From Bacteroidales bacterium (GTDB taxonomy: Bacteria > Bacteroidota > Bacteroidia > Bacteroidales > F082), in NCBI GenBank assembly GCA_030690365.1, contig JAUYGX010000022.1:1-64000 (forward strand): a DNA stretch of 64,000 nt, read 5' to 3'. Below are positions 26,845-36,164 of the stretch, in pieces. The position numbers and the translations under genes were made by a program. Position 1 is the stretch's first letter. Each line of letters begins with the position of its first letter. The notes beneath the pieces were generated by a model. That model was given only the letters and a program-made list of their open reading frames with translations. It was not told the origin of the DNA and made no database searches.

Positions 26845-27483
26845 TTAAGAGCGATCGGATTGTCCGGTCGCTTTTTCCATCAATCCTTCGGAGGAGGTGG
26901 TAAATCCGAGTTTTTTAAGGTATTTAATGTGATTTGGCGAATTGGCTTCAGCCACTATTTTTTGGATGCCCACATCTGTGAGCGATTGCAAAAGTTCATC
27001 ATACACAAATTTGCCGTTTTTGTAATCGCGGTATTGGGGAACAACATAATCCAATCCCACACGCAACTCTCCGTTTTCGCGCCGGTGGGCCAGTACCAAT
27101 CCGGCCACAGCCATATTTCGCAGCACAAAAAAGCTCATGGTGTTCATTTTGGGTTTATATACAAAACCGGGAAAGAAATGTTCAATTTCTTTTTGGTGAA
27201 AGGTCAAAAACCGCAGCAGATATTTATTGTCGCCACGGACTTCTAAAGTCTCGAAGTAATGTTTTGTGCCATAGATGGACGACAGATAGTAAATATCCAC
27301 CAGTGTTATAAAGCCATTTAGGATGCCAACAGGTAAAGCTCCAATCAGAAATCCGTAAGTTGAAAAAGTGATGGCCCCCATCAGGTTTATCCACCTGAAT
27401 TTCAGGATAGAATTCATGGTCATCGATAGTGCGATGATAATGGATGCTGCAAAGCCGATATATTCAAGTAAGTGAGATTGCAT
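26845..27483 (-). CDS. YgjV-like membrane domain fused to a GNAT-like domain
   Basis: A 212-residue protein in two parts. Residues 5-80 form about three hydrophobic segments of the YgjV type (AASIIIALSMTMNSILKFRW, INLMGAITFSTYGFLIG). Residues 110-205 look like an acetyltransferase core: MSFFVLRNMAVAGLVLAHRR, then LRVGLDYVVPQYRDYKNGKF and a closing IVAEANSPNHIKYLKKLGFT, the helix-strand that places acetyl-CoA in GNAT proteins. It is probably an inner-membrane protein with a cytosolic catalytic or sensory domain; the substrate is unknown. Confidence 0.7.
   Translation of the reverse strand: MQSHLLEYIGFAASIIIALSMTMNSILKFRWINLMGAITFSTYGFLIGALPVGILNGFITLVDIYYLSSIYGTKHYFETLEVRGDNKYLLRFLTFHQKEIEHFFPGFVYKPKMNTMSFFVLRNMAVAGLVLAHRRENGELRVGLDYVVPQYRDYKNGKFVYDELLQSLTDVGIQKIVAEANSPNHIKYLKKLGFTTSSEGLMEKATGQSDRS
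26850..26876 (+). terminator. Intrinsic terminator after the T9SS pair
   Basis: AGCGATCGGA (26850-26859), loop TTG, TCCGGTCGCT (26863-26872; one G-T pair), then T-run. It lies 24 bases past the stop codon and overlaps the C-terminal codons of the convergent gene at 26845. Confidence 0.65.
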
Positions 27484-27540
27484 AGAAAAGAATCAGTTGA
27501 TTTCAAAAAAAAATGTGATGTTCAGACCTCCTGTTAGGTG

Positions 27541-28536
27541 CTACTCATTGTAAACCACCGCCCCAACCACTTCGCCAACCATGCCGAGGCTGGTTTTATC
27601 AATTTGGCTCAAATCATCACTTACAGTATGCCAATAATCGTAAAAAGTACCGTTCTTGCTGGCGGTGTCAAGATGGATAATGTCGATGGTAGGAATATTG
27701 ATGTATTTGTTTACCGGAATGTGATCGTCGGTTACCCCTCCTACTTTTATATTCACAAACTGATTTCCGTAACCCAGTTTTGCAGCCACTTTCCATACCT
27801 TATCTACCACAAATCCTGCATATTGCATCGAAAAGTATTCTTTGCTGAAAAATGCACCTTTGGCACCAACCATGTCCAGAAGAATTCCATAAGCGGCCTG
27901 ATAACCAAAAATATGTGGGTTTTTCGACCAATATTGCGCACCAAGTCCCCAATATTCTTCATTCGACATGTTTAGTTCGGTGGGTGGTCCCCAGTCTTCC
28001 AGATCGAATAATACTATATCCACTCCTATATTCGGGTTTTTCAGTTGAAACTGTCGTGCCAACTCCAGCAAAACGCCTACTCCGCTGGCACCATCGTTGG
28101 CACCGTCGATGGGTGTGTTTTGAAGTGATTCATCGGGATCGTGGTCGGCAAATGGACGCGAATCCCAGTGCGACATCAACAATATTCGTTTTTTAAGATC
28201 AGGATTGTATGAAGCAATTATGTTTATTCCATTGCGGATAACGTTGTCATAGGTGCGGGCTTTAAAATTCTGCTTGGTTACCTGGGCACCATATTGATTT
28301 AGTTTGGCCGTAAGCCAAGCGGCGCAAGCTGCATGGGCCGGAGTTCCCGGTACGCGTGGTCCGAAAGCCACCTGACTGGCAACAAACTCATACGCTGAAT
28401 CAGCATTGAAAGTGATGGGTTGAATTTTTTTCTCCGTCTGGGTTGACTGACTTCGCCGACCTGAACTTGCATTGTTTTGGCAGGAAGTCAAGATCACCGT
28501 CAGCATGATTATTATGGTGGTTATTTTTGATCGCAT
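27541..28536 (-). CDS. M28-family peptidase / glutaminyl-peptide cyclotransferase-like lipoprotein
   Basis: A 331-residue lipoprotein (start MRSKITTIIIMLTVILTSC, lipobox LTSC). The zinc-hydrolase domain shows the M28 metal sites: LLMSHWDSRPFADHDP, DGANDGASGVGVLLELAR and VLFDLEDWG, with a later DDHIPVNKYINIPTIDIIH. The LFDxED variant is typical of bacterial glutaminyl cyclases, which form N-terminal pyroglutamate on exported proteins, so that activity is at least as likely as aminopeptidase. It lies 4 bp after the nitroreductase gene in the same orientation. Confidence 0.82.
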   Translation of the reverse strand: MRSKITTIIIMLTVILTSCQNNASSGRRSQSTQTEKKIQPITFNADSAYEFVASQVAFGPRVPGTPAHAACAAWLTAKLNQYGAQVTKQNFKARTYDNVIRNGINIIASYNPDLKKRILLMSHWDSRPFADHDPDESLQNTPIDGANDGASGVGVLLELARQFQLKNPNIGVDIVLFDLEDWGPPTELNMSNEEYWGLGAQYWSKNPHIFGYQAAYGILLDMVGAKGAFFSKEYFSMQYAGFVVDKVWKVAAKLGYGNQFVNIKVGGVTDDHIPVNKYINIPTIDIIHLDTASKNGTFYDYWHTVSDDLSQIDKTSLGMVGEVVGAVVYNE

Positions 28537-28540
28537 AAGA

Positions 28541-29137
28541 TTAAAATAGATTGGTTGAAATACCAAAGGTGTCTGTATAAACAAGGTCGTTCAGGTTTTT
28601 ACGACTTCTGGAACGGATTTCCGCTTCGGCCATATCAGCAGGCAGGTCGTCCAAATGACCATAATATCCCACGGCCATCACCGATGTGGGTTGATAATCA
28701 TCGGGAATATGAAACAATACGCGGGCTTTTTCAGGGTCGAAACCACTCATCTGGTGCGAAAGCAGTCCCTGATACACCGCCTCAACGGCTATGTTGGCTG
28801 CCGATTGCCCTAAATCGTATTGAAATGTTGCATTTGGTTTTCCGTTGTGAGAGAACGTTTTTTTCGCCAAATTCATGATTAAAACCGGCGCATGTCCTGC
28901 CCATTGTTGGTTCCAATCAATCAGGGTCTCAACAATTTTATCGTAGGCGGCATCCCCTTTTATTCCCACAATAAAGCGCCAGGGTTGCTCATTAAACGCA
29001 GAAGCTGACCATCTGGCAGCTTCAAAAAGACTTTGTAGCTTGTTCTTCTCAACAGGTTTGGATGAAAAGGCGCGTGGACTCCATCTTTCGATAGCATATG
29101 GATTTATTGGGAATTGAGTTGGGGCTGTATTCTTCAT
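28541..29137 (-). CDS. Nitroreductase family protein
   Basis: The 198-residue FMN-dependent oxidoreductase begins NPYAIERWSPRAFSSKPVEK, the family's R-x-S-x-R FMN phosphate motif region, followed by LFEAARWSASAFNEQPWRF and the dimer/FMN helix SAANIAVEAVYQGLLSHQM. It probably reduces nitro or quinone compounds with NAD(P)H; the physiological substrate is unknown. A good promoter lies just upstream at 29148-29180, and the M28 gene follows after 4 bp, so the pair likely forms an operon. Confidence 0.88.
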   Translation of the reverse strand: MKNTAPTQFPINPYAIERWSPRAFSSKPVEKNKLQSLFEAARWSASAFNEQPWRFIVGIKGDAAYDKIVETLIDWNQQWAGHAPVLIMNLAKKTFSHNGKPNATFQYDLGQSAANIAVEAVYQGLLSHQMSGFDPEKARVLFHIPDDYQPTSVMAVGYYGHLDDLPADMAEAEIRSRSRKNLNDLVYTDTFGISTNLF

Positions 29138-29147
29138 GTTTTTTTTG

Positions 29148-29180
29148 CAAAATTAACCAATTTGCCACAGACTGGAGCAA
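29148..29180 (-). promoter_or_regulatory. Candidate promoter of nitroreductase-M28 operon
   Basis: On the coding strand, TTG (29180-29178), 22 bases, then TAATTTTG (29155-29148), a perfect TAnnTTTG box ending 10 bases before the start codon. The leader would be very short. Confidence 0.5.
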
Positions 29181-29219
29181 TTGTTAACACTCATTAAATG
29201 AATACGGGAAGGAAATCGA

Positions 29220-32200
29220 TTACAAGTCCTCTGCCTGTTTGTTGATCAGATTGATGGCCTCTTCCATATTTTCGTTGTTTACAGCCTTGTTAATAGCTTC
29301 TAATACGGATTTGTCCACACCCCTTGAGGCAAGTTCGTCGAGTTGATCCAGGGCTTTCGGGCTTTTCTTTTTTAGATTCTCAATTAACAGGTAGAAAGTG
29401 TCTTTTGAGATTTCCTGAGGTTTATCCTCCGGATTTCCTTTTTTTTGAAAGTGACTTAACAGTGTAACGGTGATGGTTTTCAGCTTGTTTTCAAGCAATG
29501 GCATTTTCTTTTCAAAAAGTGCAATATCCTTTGATAATACTGCCTGCTCAACAACCTGTGATTGTTTGTAAACGCTGTCGGCGCCAATATTTCCACTTTC
29601 TCCTTTAAGGGTATGTATTAACAAATGTGCTTCTTCGAATTTACTTTGACTGACCAGCTTCCTTAATTCGTTACAGGTTTTATCGTTGGAGGAAATAAAT
29701 TTCCGAAGCATATTGGTATACAGCAATTCGTTGTTTCCAAACCTGCGAATTCCGGTTTTAGCATCCAGGTCATCTGTGGAGATGCCAGCAAAATCCAATG
29801 CCTGTTTTTTATCAACTACAGGATACCTGGTATCAATTTTTTTATTTTGTAAGATCCAATTTGAGATCTGTTCATAAAACAATTCAGGATCGATGGGCTT
29901 GGTAATGATATCGTTGATGCCCGCTTCATCGCATTTTGTTTTAATGGAATCCATGGCATCGGCTGTAATGGCCAGAATGGGTACCTTTTTGTCATACTTA
30001 CGGATTTGAGTCGAAGACACATAACCATCCATAACAGGCATGTGTAAATCCATGAGGATGAGGTCGAATTGATGGTTGATAGCTTTTTGTAAAGCAATCG
30101 CCCCGTTATCAGCTAACTCAATGAAGATTCCTATGTTGTCGAGCAATTCAAAAACTACCTGCCGATTGATTTCATTGTCTTCTGCCAGCAAAATTTTGTA
30201 ACCGGCCAGGTTTTTCTTAACGTTTTCGATGGCAACAGTTCTTCCTATTTTAATTGAATGAGCAGATCTTGCCTTTCCAAATACATTAAAAATCAGTTCT
30301 AAAACTACAGAAGGGAGGAAAGGTTTACTCAAATATCCATCCACGCCGATAATATTTTGTTCAAATAATCTCCTGTTATTTTCGGTTTCAGCAATCAAAA
30401 TTGTTTTTACAGAGGGAAGTGTTCGATTTTCGCGTATGGTCATAATGGTGTCGAGTCCGCTTATACCAGGTAGTTGCATATCGATCATGAGCAGGTTTGG
30501 AGGGTTGTTTTCGATGGCTTTAATTACCTCCTCGCCCGATGTGGCAGTATCAACATTAAAAGAAAACGATTTAAGTGTCTCCACTATTGATTTTAGTGCC
30601 GAAGGGTTGTCGTCGCAAACAAGTATTTTAATTGTTTTTAAATCCTCCGGGATGGTAAATTGAGGAATAGTACTTTCGGGTTGAATACCCACTTTACAGG
30701 TAAAATAAAAGGTGCTTCCTTTGCCGGGTTCGCTCTCAATCCCAATTTCTCCACCCATCATTTCTATCAGCAACTTGCTGATGCTAAGACCAAGTCCGGT
30801 TCCACCATATTTTCGGGTAATTGAATTGTCGGCTTGTTTAAATTCGTCGAATAAATGTGGAATTTGCTCTTTGCTAATACCAATTCCGGTATCCTGTACC
30901 GAAATTTTAAGATATCCTTCGTGTTCATTTATTTTCTCGCCTAAATCCACCTGAATGATCACTTCACCGGTGGAGGTAAATTTAATGGCATTGTTACATA
31001 AATTCGTGAGTACCTGTCCAATACGTAAAGGGTCACCAGTCAATTGACGTGGAACATTTTTGCCAATATTCACCACGAACTCCAGATTTTTATCACTGGC
31101 AAGTTGGGCAGTTAGGGTTAAAATGGAGTTGAGTACAATTTCGAGATCGAAGTTGGCTTTTTCGAGTTGCATTTTTCCGGCTTCTATCTTCGAGAAATCC
31201 AGGATATCATTAATCAGTCCAAGCAGTGTTGCTGCCGATCGATCAATTTTGGTTAAATAATCTTCCTGTTTATTGGTTAATGATGTGTTGAGGGCCAGAT
31301 GTGTAAGTCCCATTACAGCATTGAGCGGGGTTCGGATTTCGTGTGAGACGGTAGCTATAAACTGACTTTTGGCAATGGTAGCCTGTTTGGCAAGTTTTAC
31401 AGCATTCTTGAGCTCCTTTGTCCGAAGGAGGATGGTATTTTCAAGATCGGTTTTTTGCCTCTGAATGGTATGAACCCGCCATTTAATAATCAGCCAAATG
31501 ATGAATATGAAGACCAGAATATATAAGGTTATGGCCCACCAGGTAAAATACCAGGGCCATTGGATGGTGAAGGGATAGGTGGCCACATTGCTCCAAACCG
31601 AAGATTTTCCTTTGGCACGAACCATAAAAACGTAACTTCCCGGATATATATTGCGGTAATCAGCCTCGTTGTCTTTACTCAATGGACTCCAGCTATTGTC
31701 AACTCCATTTAGCATGTATTCATATTGAATTTGATTCGGGGAACTCCAGTCGGTGGCCGAAAACTGGAAAGTTAGATGATTAAATTTGTGCGGAAGACTT
31801 AAATTAATCGGAAGGTTTACAAATGGCAGAACTTCTGTAAATTGAATTTTCGACTGAGCATATTCATTCGTGTTGCGTTTTAACTCATTGAAAACATATG
31901 ATTTATCGTTGATGATGATATTGTTAATTTGTGCGATAGGTGCATTTTTACTGGTTTTATAGCTTTTTAAATCAAGCATGGTAAGTGCCTTGTTGGTTCC
32001 CCACCACATTCGGTCCGTTTTATCGAGAAAAACAGAGTTGGTATAGAAATCCACACCAAAGAGGCCATTCATTTTGTTGTAATTGATCAAAACAAATTTG
32101 GCGTTCTTAAAGTAATCCTCCGATGTGTTTAAACTGTCGGGGATCAGTATCCGGGTCAATCCACGGGTGGTTCCAACCCAAAGAGCATTGTCACTGTCGC

Positions 32201-34403
32201 GTTTAATCGAAAAGACATAATTATTACTAAGACCTTCCTCTTTGGTAAATGTCCTGAACGTTTTGCCATTAAAACAGCTTATGCCACCTCCATCGGTTCC
32301 AAACCAAAGGTTGCCCTGGTGGTCCTGTTCGATGGTCCAAACAGTGTTGTCAGCCAATCCCTGATCTTTGGTAAACCTCACCAGGGTGTCGTTATAAAGC
32401 CGCGATACTCCGGCACCCATGGTGCCAAACCACAAAGCGCCAGAGGGTTCTTCAAAAATACACAGCGCTTTATCTGTACCCAGTCCGTTTTTATTGTTGA
32501 GGGTATAAAATTTCTGTCCATCAAATTTTGTAATCCCGCCTTCGCTGGCAATCCAGAGGTCACCGTTTTGGTCTTGTAGCACCTTCCGTACAGTGTTGTT
32601 GGGTAAACCCTGATCAGTAGAATAATTGGTAAAAGAGATTTTTCCGGATTCAAAATCCCTACCATCCATTCTGCTTATACCACCTTCGAAAGTGCCAAAC
32701 CAGTAATCCTTGTCGCGGGATTCGGTAATCGACGTAACAATATTATTGGCCAGGCCCTGTTTGTCGTTAATGTGCAGGAATGAACTGTTTTTACCCAGCG
32801 GGTCGGGGTCGTTTACCACCAAAAGTCCATCATCAAATACGCTTAACCAAAAATTCTTCTGGTCCTGAAAAATGGATAGAACCAGATTATCGCTCAGTCC
32901 TTGTTCTCGGGTAACATGCACAAAGCTGTTAAAATTGAAGTGAGAGATGCCGCCGCCATCTGTTCCAATCCACAGATTGCCCTGGTCATCTTCGTACAGA
33001 CATCTAACATAGTTGTCGTTAAGTCCATGGCTGGTTTCGTAGTTGATAAATGCGTTGCCATCGAATCGGGTTATTCCATATCCAAAAGTACCAAACCAAA
33101 GGTTGTTATCGTCGTGGTCTTCAACAATGGATAAAATGGTGTTTCCTCCCAACCCCTGTTCCATACCGTAGTTGGTGAAAGTAGTGCCATCAAATTTGGA
33201 TGCTCCACCACCATTGGTACCCAGCCAGATATCGCCTTTACTGTCTTCTGTTATAGAAATAATAAAATTTGCAGGAAGACCATCGTTTGTATTAAAGTTC
33301 AGAAAATGAGTGCCATTGAATTTGCTGATCCCATTTTGCTGAGTTCCAAACCAGATATTCCCTGATTTATCTTCATAAATCGCAGAAACAGACTTTTCGG
33401 GCAACCCCTGTTCATTGGTATAGGTGGTAAATGTTTCGCCATCGAATTTAACAGCACCTCTGGTGGTTGCAATCCATATATTCCCAAGATGATCTTCAAA
33501 CAGTTTTAATACCACATTCGATGGCAATCCCTGTTTCTTACCATATTGAATAAATTTGCTTCCATCGAAGAAATTCAACCCGGCATCCTGTGTGCCGATC
33601 CAAAAATGATTGTTTTTATCTTTAATAAACGAATAAACCAAATCCGACGACAAACCGCTGGAAGTGGTATACTGGGTAAATGACAATCCATTGTAGGAAA
33701 TCAGCCCCCCGGTATGGCTGCCAAACCACATAACTCCCTTTTCATCTTCGGCAATGCCCCTGATATACGAGTTGGGCAGCTCCTGATCAGCGTCCAGAAA
33801 ACTAATGTTGAACTGCGCGTTTTCTTTATACCGAAACGGCAATGCCGCAATTTGTTTGGGATGTGGCGCCATGATTCCAATGGGTGGGAAAATCGAATCC
33901 TGATGCTGAACTGTTACAAGTCCGGATTTTCTGGCCTGTTGGTAAAAACCGGTTAAGTTGTCAGCGTCGGCCTCCACCATATCGGATAGGCGTGTAACCA
34001 CCGGAGGAATGGTCATCTCCAGTCCGGAAGAGTTAATTTTTGATTCGGGAATTCTGATTACTTCCGGCTTTTTGCTTTGGATGGCTGCCATTCCGGCAAA
34101 TTTTTCTTCTATCGTTTGAGGAAGGAACGATTTTCCAGGAATAACGGAGGCTGACATGTTAAAATCAATGGTTTCCCCTTTTTGGCTGGAAATTTTTACC
34201 GGGGGTTTTATTCCGTTCTTTCCCGGAACGCGGATGATTAAAGAATCCATGTAGACACGAGTCGTTATCGGGGGTATAACTTTGTCAGGATTTGAAACGG
34301 CCTCTTGGTAATTTTTTTTAAGATTTTTGGGGCTATCACTACAACCCTGCAAAAGCAATAACGTACTTATGAACAAAACAAAAAACGTAATTCCTGATCT
34401 CAT
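29220..34403 (-). CDS. Hybrid two-component sensor with 14-blade propeller, REC-REC-HPt
   Basis: A 1727-residue membrane sensor kinase. The N-terminus is a lipoprotein-type signal (VLFISTLLLLQGC, Cys21). Fourteen regulator-propeller blades with LWFGT-like motifs run from about 215 to 805 (two seven-bladed propellers), followed by a Y_Y_Y domain (about 880-945) and one transmembrane segment (950-973). The HisKA domain carries His1021 (SHEIRTPLN), then HATPase (about 1120-1237), receiver 1 (Asp1308), receiver 2 (Asp1452) and an HPt domain (His1597 in HTLKGESGNIGA). There is no AraC or other DNA-binding domain, so output must pass by phosphorelay to a separate regulator. The ligand is unknown; homologous propeller sensors often detect glycans. 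Confidence 0.93.
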   Translation of the reverse strand: MRSGITFFVLFISTLLLLQGCSDSPKNLKKNYQEAVSNPDKVIPPITTRVYMDSLIIRVPGKNGIKPPVKISSQKGETIDFNMSASVIPGKSFLPQTIEEKFAGMAAIQSKKPEVIRIPESKINSSGLEMTIPPVVTRLSDMVEADADNLTGFYQQARKSGLVTVQHQDSIFPPIGIMAPHPKQIAALPFRYKENAQFNISFLDADQELPNSYIRGIAEDEKGVMWFGSHTGGLISYNGLSFTQYTTSSGLSSDLVYSFIKDKNNHFWIGTQDAGLNFFDGSKFIQYGKKQGLPSNVVLKLFEDHLGNIWIATTRGAVKFDGETFTTYTNEQGLPEKSVSAIYEDKSGNIWFGTQQNGISKFNGTHFLNFNTNDGLPANFIISITEDSKGDIWLGTNGGGASKFDGTTFTNYGMEQGLGGNTILSIVEDHDDNNLWFGTFGYGITRFDGNAFINYETSHGLNDNYVRCLYEDDQGNLWIGTDGGGISHFNFNSFVHVTREQGLSDNLVLSIFQDQKNFWLSVFDDGLLVVNDPDPLGKNSSFLHINDKQGLANNIVTSITESRDKDYWFGTFEGGISRMDGRDFESGKISFTNYSTDQGLPNNTVRKVLQDQNGDLWIASEGGITKFDGQKFYTLNNKNGLGTDKALCIFEEPSGALWFGTMGAGVSRLYNDTLVRFTKDQGLADNTVWTIEQDHQGNLWFGTDGGGISCFNGKTFRTFTKEEGLSNNYVFSIKRDSDNALWVGTTRGLTRILIPDSLNTSEDYFKNAKFVLINYNKMNGLFGVDFYTNSVFLDKTDRMWWGTNKALTMLDLKSYKTSKNAPIAQINNIIINDKSYVFNELKRNTNEYAQSKIQFTEVLPFVNLPINLSLPHKFNHLTFQFSATDWSSPNQIQYEYMLNGVDNSWSPLSKDNEADYRNIYPGSYVFMVRAKGKSSVWSNVATYPFTIQWPWYFTWWAITLYILVFIFIIWLIIKWRVHTIQRQKTDLENTILLRTKELKNAVKLAKQATIAKSQFIATVSHEIRTPLNAVMGLTHLALNTSLTNKQEDYLTKIDRSAATLLGLINDILDFSKIEAGKMQLEKANFDLEIVLNSILTLTAQLASDKNLEFVVNIGKNVPRQLTGDPLRIGQVLTNLCNNAIKFTSTGEVIIQVDLGEKINEHEGYLKISVQDTGIGISKEQIPHLFDEFKQADNSITRKYGGTGLGLSISKLLIEMMGGEIGIESEPGKGSTFYFTCKVGIQPESTIPQFTIPEDLKTIKILVCDDNPSALKSIVETLKSFSFNVDTATSGEEVIKAIENNPPNLLMIDMQLPGISGLDTIMTIRENRTLPSVKTILIAETENNRRLFEQNIIGVDGYLSKPFLPSVVLELIFNVFGKARSAHSIKIGRTVAIENVKKNLAGYKILLAEDNEINRQVVFELLDNIGIFIELADNGAIALQKAINHQFDLILMDLHMPVMDGYVSSTQIRKYDKKVPILAITADAMDSIKTKCDEAGINDIITKPIDPELFYEQISNWILQNKKIDTRYPVVDKKQALDFAGISTDDLDAKTGIRRFGNNELLYTNMLRKFISSNDKTCNELRKLVSQSKFEEAHLLIHTLKGESGNIGADSVYKQSQVVEQAVLSKDIALFEKKMPLLENKLKTITVTLLSHFQKKGNPEDKPQEISKDTFYLLIENLKKKSPKALDQLDELASRGVDKSVLEAINKAVNNENMEEAINLINKQAEDL

Positions 34404-34778
34404 CTCTGTGTCATTATGAAGAGAAAACGGGTTGATAGAGTTTGAAAAAAGAGCAGGTAAATATACACAATTGTTTCAATAATTTTAACCAATTCAAAAT
34501 GAGCATGAATTTTTTGGAATGACCTCCGTCTTCTGACCTTAATTTTTAAACTCTTCAACCTTCTCACCCCCTTCCTGCCAGCCCTGCATACCGACAGGCA
34601 GGCGGCAGGCTGGAATCCCCCAAAGGGGGAAACTACCACGGCCTATTCATATTTTTAGTTTTTCCCAATTAAGTAGTTATGTTGCTATTGTGTTCATTAT
34701 TAATTTTTTCTTTTTCGACCTTTCCAAAATTCCGACTTCCCCAGATGACTATCGGGGTCCCACTTTCCTTAAAGGCTT
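34404..34778. other. Intergenic gap with C-rich/G-rich hairpin repeat
   Basis: No gene is supported. At 34571-34630 there is a repeat-like block: CCTGCC...GGCAGG complementary segments and a hairpin TCCCCC-AAA-GGGGGA (34616-34630), similar in form to the CCTCCCC-AAA-GGGGAGG hairpin of the dispersed repeat near 9.8 kb and its degenerate version near 51.94 kb. The rest is AT-rich with no clear promoter. Confidence 0.5.
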
Positions 34779-36164
34779 TTAAAAGATTATTGTAAAATTG
34801 GCTCCTTCTCCTGGTTTAGAGCGCACACTGATGGTTCCTTTGTGCATCTGCATGATTTGGCGTGAAAGGCTCAACCCGATGCCTGATCCGCTTTTTTTGG
34901 AAGTAAAGAAAGGCATAAAAATTTTATCCAGAATGTCCTGGCTGATTCCTTTTCCATTGTCGGCAACCTCAATGGTAGTCCGGTTGTTAAGGTTTACGGA
35001 GGCCACGATGGTTATCTGGGGTTTTTCAACTTCTGCTACCGCATCAATCGCATTCAGAATCAGGTTAATCAACACCTGGTCGATCAAGTCCGGGTCGGCC
35101 AGAATTTTGAGATCCTGTGGAAATATTTTGGTGGTACATTTAATGTTGAGTTGTTCGAATTTTGGATGCATCAATTCCAGGGTACTGTCGAAAAGTTTGC
35201 TGGTTTTAAAATAGCGAAAGTGAGGCTTTGGAATCCGTGTGAGGTTTCGGTATAATTCAACAAAGTTCAGAAGTCCTTTTCCTCTGTTTTCGATGGTGGC
35301 CACGGCTTGTGTAACACTTTCAATATCATCTTCTTCCTGTTCATCCCGGGCCGGGTAATTTTCCTTTCGGGTTTCGAGAATTTCCTTGATGGTAGCCGCC
35401 AGCGATGAGATGGGCGTGATGGAGTTCATGATTTCGTGGGTGAGCACCCGAATGAGTTTCTGCCACGATTCAATTTCCTTTTGTTCCAACTCGGGATGGA
35501 TATCCTGAAATGAAACCAAAATGTATTCCTCGCCACGCATTTTAAACTCGGTAGCATGCATCGAAAGTTGAAGCAATTCGTCGTTTACAAACAGTTTAAA
35601 CAGGGTTTTGTCACCTGCCCGCATCGAAAGCAGCCTTTCGGGCAATTCATCCGAAACATGTTTCAGGTCGTTTATTTTTCTGAGACGGTTTATTTGTAAA
35701 AGATGCTTCACCGCATTGTTAAACACATCCACCTTTCCATCTCTTTTAAACACGATAATGCCAATGCTAACATGCTGAATAACGGTAAGAAGATAGTTAA
35801 AATGTTCTTCTTTCTCGGTTTTGTTTTTGTTAAAGGCGGCGATTACCTGATTGAATTCGTTGTTTAAACCTTCAAAACTTTTTCCCAGGTCATTTTCGGA
35901 GAAAGAAGTGGAAAAATCGGCGTGACGGATTGATTCGAAAAAGCGGGCCAGCTTTCGATTGGTTTGTTCGGTATACCGAATCAACGAAATAACCTGTGCA
36001 AAGCTGATGACAATTAAAATAAGTGTACTAACCAGATAGGCAGGCTTTTGGAAAAGATAAAAAATAAAGAAAAGGGTTACAGTAAGTATCAGTACCCGTA
36101 ACGTTATCTGAAGTCGAAATCGCTTATAAACCATATTTTTCAATTCTTCTGTATAGTGAGGCAC
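34779..36164 (-). CDS. NtrB-like sensor histidine kinase
   Basis: The 461-residue kinase has two transmembrane helices (about 22-60), a HAMP-like stretch, a PAS-like region (about 120-230), a phospho-acceptor His243 in RVLTHEIMNSITPISSLA, and an ATPase domain with DQVLINLILNAIDAV, VADNGKGIS and SGSGIGLSLSRQIM. The HEIMNSITP form is typical of kinases paired with sigma-54-dependent regulators. It overlaps the regulator gene by 41 bp (11 bp if the ATG at 36134 is used), so the two are co-translated. The signal is unknown. Confidence 0.9.
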   Translation of the reverse strand: MPHYTEELKNMVYKRFRLQITLRVLILTVTLFFIFYLFQKPAYLVSTLILIVISFAQVISLIRYTEQTNRKLARFFESIRHADFSTSFSENDLGKSFEGLNNEFNQVIAAFNKNKTEKEEHFNYLLTVIQHVSIGIIVFKRDGKVDVFNNAVKHLLQINRLRKINDLKHVSDELPERLLSMRAGDKTLFKLFVNDELLQLSMHATEFKMRGEEYILVSFQDIHPELEQKEIESWQKLIRVLTHEIMNSITPISSLAATIKEILETRKENYPARDEQEEDDIESVTQAVATIENRGKGLLNFVELYRNLTRIPKPHFRYFKTSKLFDSTLELMHPKFEQLNIKCTTKIFPQDLKILADPDLIDQVLINLILNAIDAVAEVEKPQITIVASVNLNNRTTIEVADNGKGISQDILDKIFMPFFTSKKSGSGIGLSLSRQIMQMHKGTISVRSKPGEGANFTIIF

